Shown here: piece after piece, positions 5,233-5,663 of the stretch
Layout: each line of letters begins with the position of its first letter
Numbering within the stretch: position 1 is the first letter of the stretch
Source: Hyphomicrobiales bacterium
Lineage (GTDB): Bacteria > Pseudomonadota > Alphaproteobacteria > Rhizobiales > Aestuariivirgaceae
Direction of reading: 5' to 3'
DNA length: 5,663 nucleotides
Assembly: GCA_026996935.1 (NCBI GenBank)
Contig: JALWJW010000115.1
Span: 1-5,663, forward strand
Program-made: the position numbers and the translations under genes
Notes under the pieces: generated by a model
Seen by the model: the letters and a program-made list of their open reading frames with translations, nothing else
The model's database searches: none
What the model was told of the DNA's origin: nothing

Positions 5233-5663
5233 CTAAATTTTAAAGTTGATCATTTTACGCATAACCAAAATACCAGTGCCCATCCAGCCAAGGGAGATGT
5301 ACACAATCAGATTGCCTTTTTCGGTCTCAAACAAAGGAGTGAGATATTCAGGGTTGAGCATCATCATACCCCCGCCAATAACAAATGGTAGCGAACCGAT
5401 AATTGATGCTGAAGCCTTTGCTTCCTGGGAGATCGCCTGAATTTTTGCCTTCATTTTTTTACGATCACGAAGAACAATTGAAAGGTTGTCCAGCGCTTCA
5501 GCAAGGTTACCGCCGGTTGATTTTTGGATAGCCATGACAATGGATAAAAAATTCACTTCCGGTAAAGGCACACGCTCAAGCATCCGCTCAACACCCTGGT
5601 CGATTGGGATGCCAACACGTTGGCCCTGTACAACTTCAGAAAATTCGGGACCAACCGGGGCTT
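5233..5663 (-). CDS. tadB: Tad pilus assembly inner-membrane protein TadB (T2SSF family), 3' part
   Basis: The C-terminal 142 residues are visible; the frame stays open to the right edge and the stop is TAG at 5233-5235. TadB is the partner of TadC in the inner-membrane platform of the Tad/Flp pilus. The visible part holds the GspF-like domain end (GPEFSEVVQGQRVGIPI, then PEVNFLSIVMAIQKSTGGNL and LRDRKKMKAKIQAISQEAKA). Two membrane segments follow, SIIGSLPFVIGGGMMML and a last one containing LIVYISLGWMGTGIL. The end RKMINFKI is typical of TadB. The N-terminal half and start lie outside the window. An internal Met at 5583 is not the start, because conserved TadB sequence continues upstream of it. 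Confidence 0.94.
   Translation of the reverse strand, partial: APVGPEFSEVVQGQRVGIPIDQGVERMLERVPLPEVNFLSIVMAIQKSTGGNLAEALDNLSIVLRDRKKMKAKIQAISQEAKASASIIGSLPFVIGGGMMMLNPEYLTPLFETEKGNLIVYISLGWMGTGILVMRKMINFKI

Noticed and set aside
5246..5440. Plus-strand open frame opposite tadB
   Set aside because: It is antisense to conserved TadB coding sequence and looks like a reverse-frame artefact.

Overview
The window looks like chromosomal DNA of an alphaproteobacterium with moderate, slightly AT-leaning composition (an impression by eye, not computed). This rests on the Tad pilus proteins of the Caulobacter/Agrobacterium type and on an M17 aminopeptidase grouped with a MarR regulator and an NlpC/P60 hydrolase, a grouping I recall from alphaproteobacteria. 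I cannot name the genus. There are six protein-coding genes (two cut by the window edges), two clear intrinsic terminators and several possible regulatory dyads. I see no tRNA, rRNA, insertion sequence or CRISPR array.

Left part (1-3050): peptide handling. The 3' end of a YejF-type peptide ABC transporter ATPase reads rightward and stops at 252. Facing it is a leftward three-gene set: an M17 leucyl-aminopeptidase-family enzyme (start 3034), a short MarR-family regulator (start 1577) and an NlpC/P60 endopeptidase with SH3-like domains and no signal peptide (start 1224). marR and the NlpC/P60 gene share one base in a TAATG junction, so they are probably translationally coupled. With the importer next door, these genes suggest uptake and cytoplasmic breakdown of peptides, quite possibly cell-wall muropeptides.

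Right part (3050-5663): Tad (tight adherence / Flp) pilus assembly. A lipoprotein TPR gene, tadD, reads rightward from the control region shared with the aminopeptidase and ends at a strong terminator. Facing it, tadC and the 3' part of tadB read leftward and end at their own terminator. TadB and TadC are the paired inner-membrane platform proteins; TadD is the outer-membrane-associated lipoprotein. tadD is therefore transcribed separately from and convergently with tadBC, whereas in many Tad loci it follows tadC on the same strand.

The two regions meet at a divergent intergenic region (about 3051-3176) that must hold promoters for both the aminopeptidase operon and tadD. It contains a perfect 10-bp palindrome and a second GC-ended dyad. 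None of the genes is novel as a family; the interest lies in how they are grouped and in the regulatory dyads.
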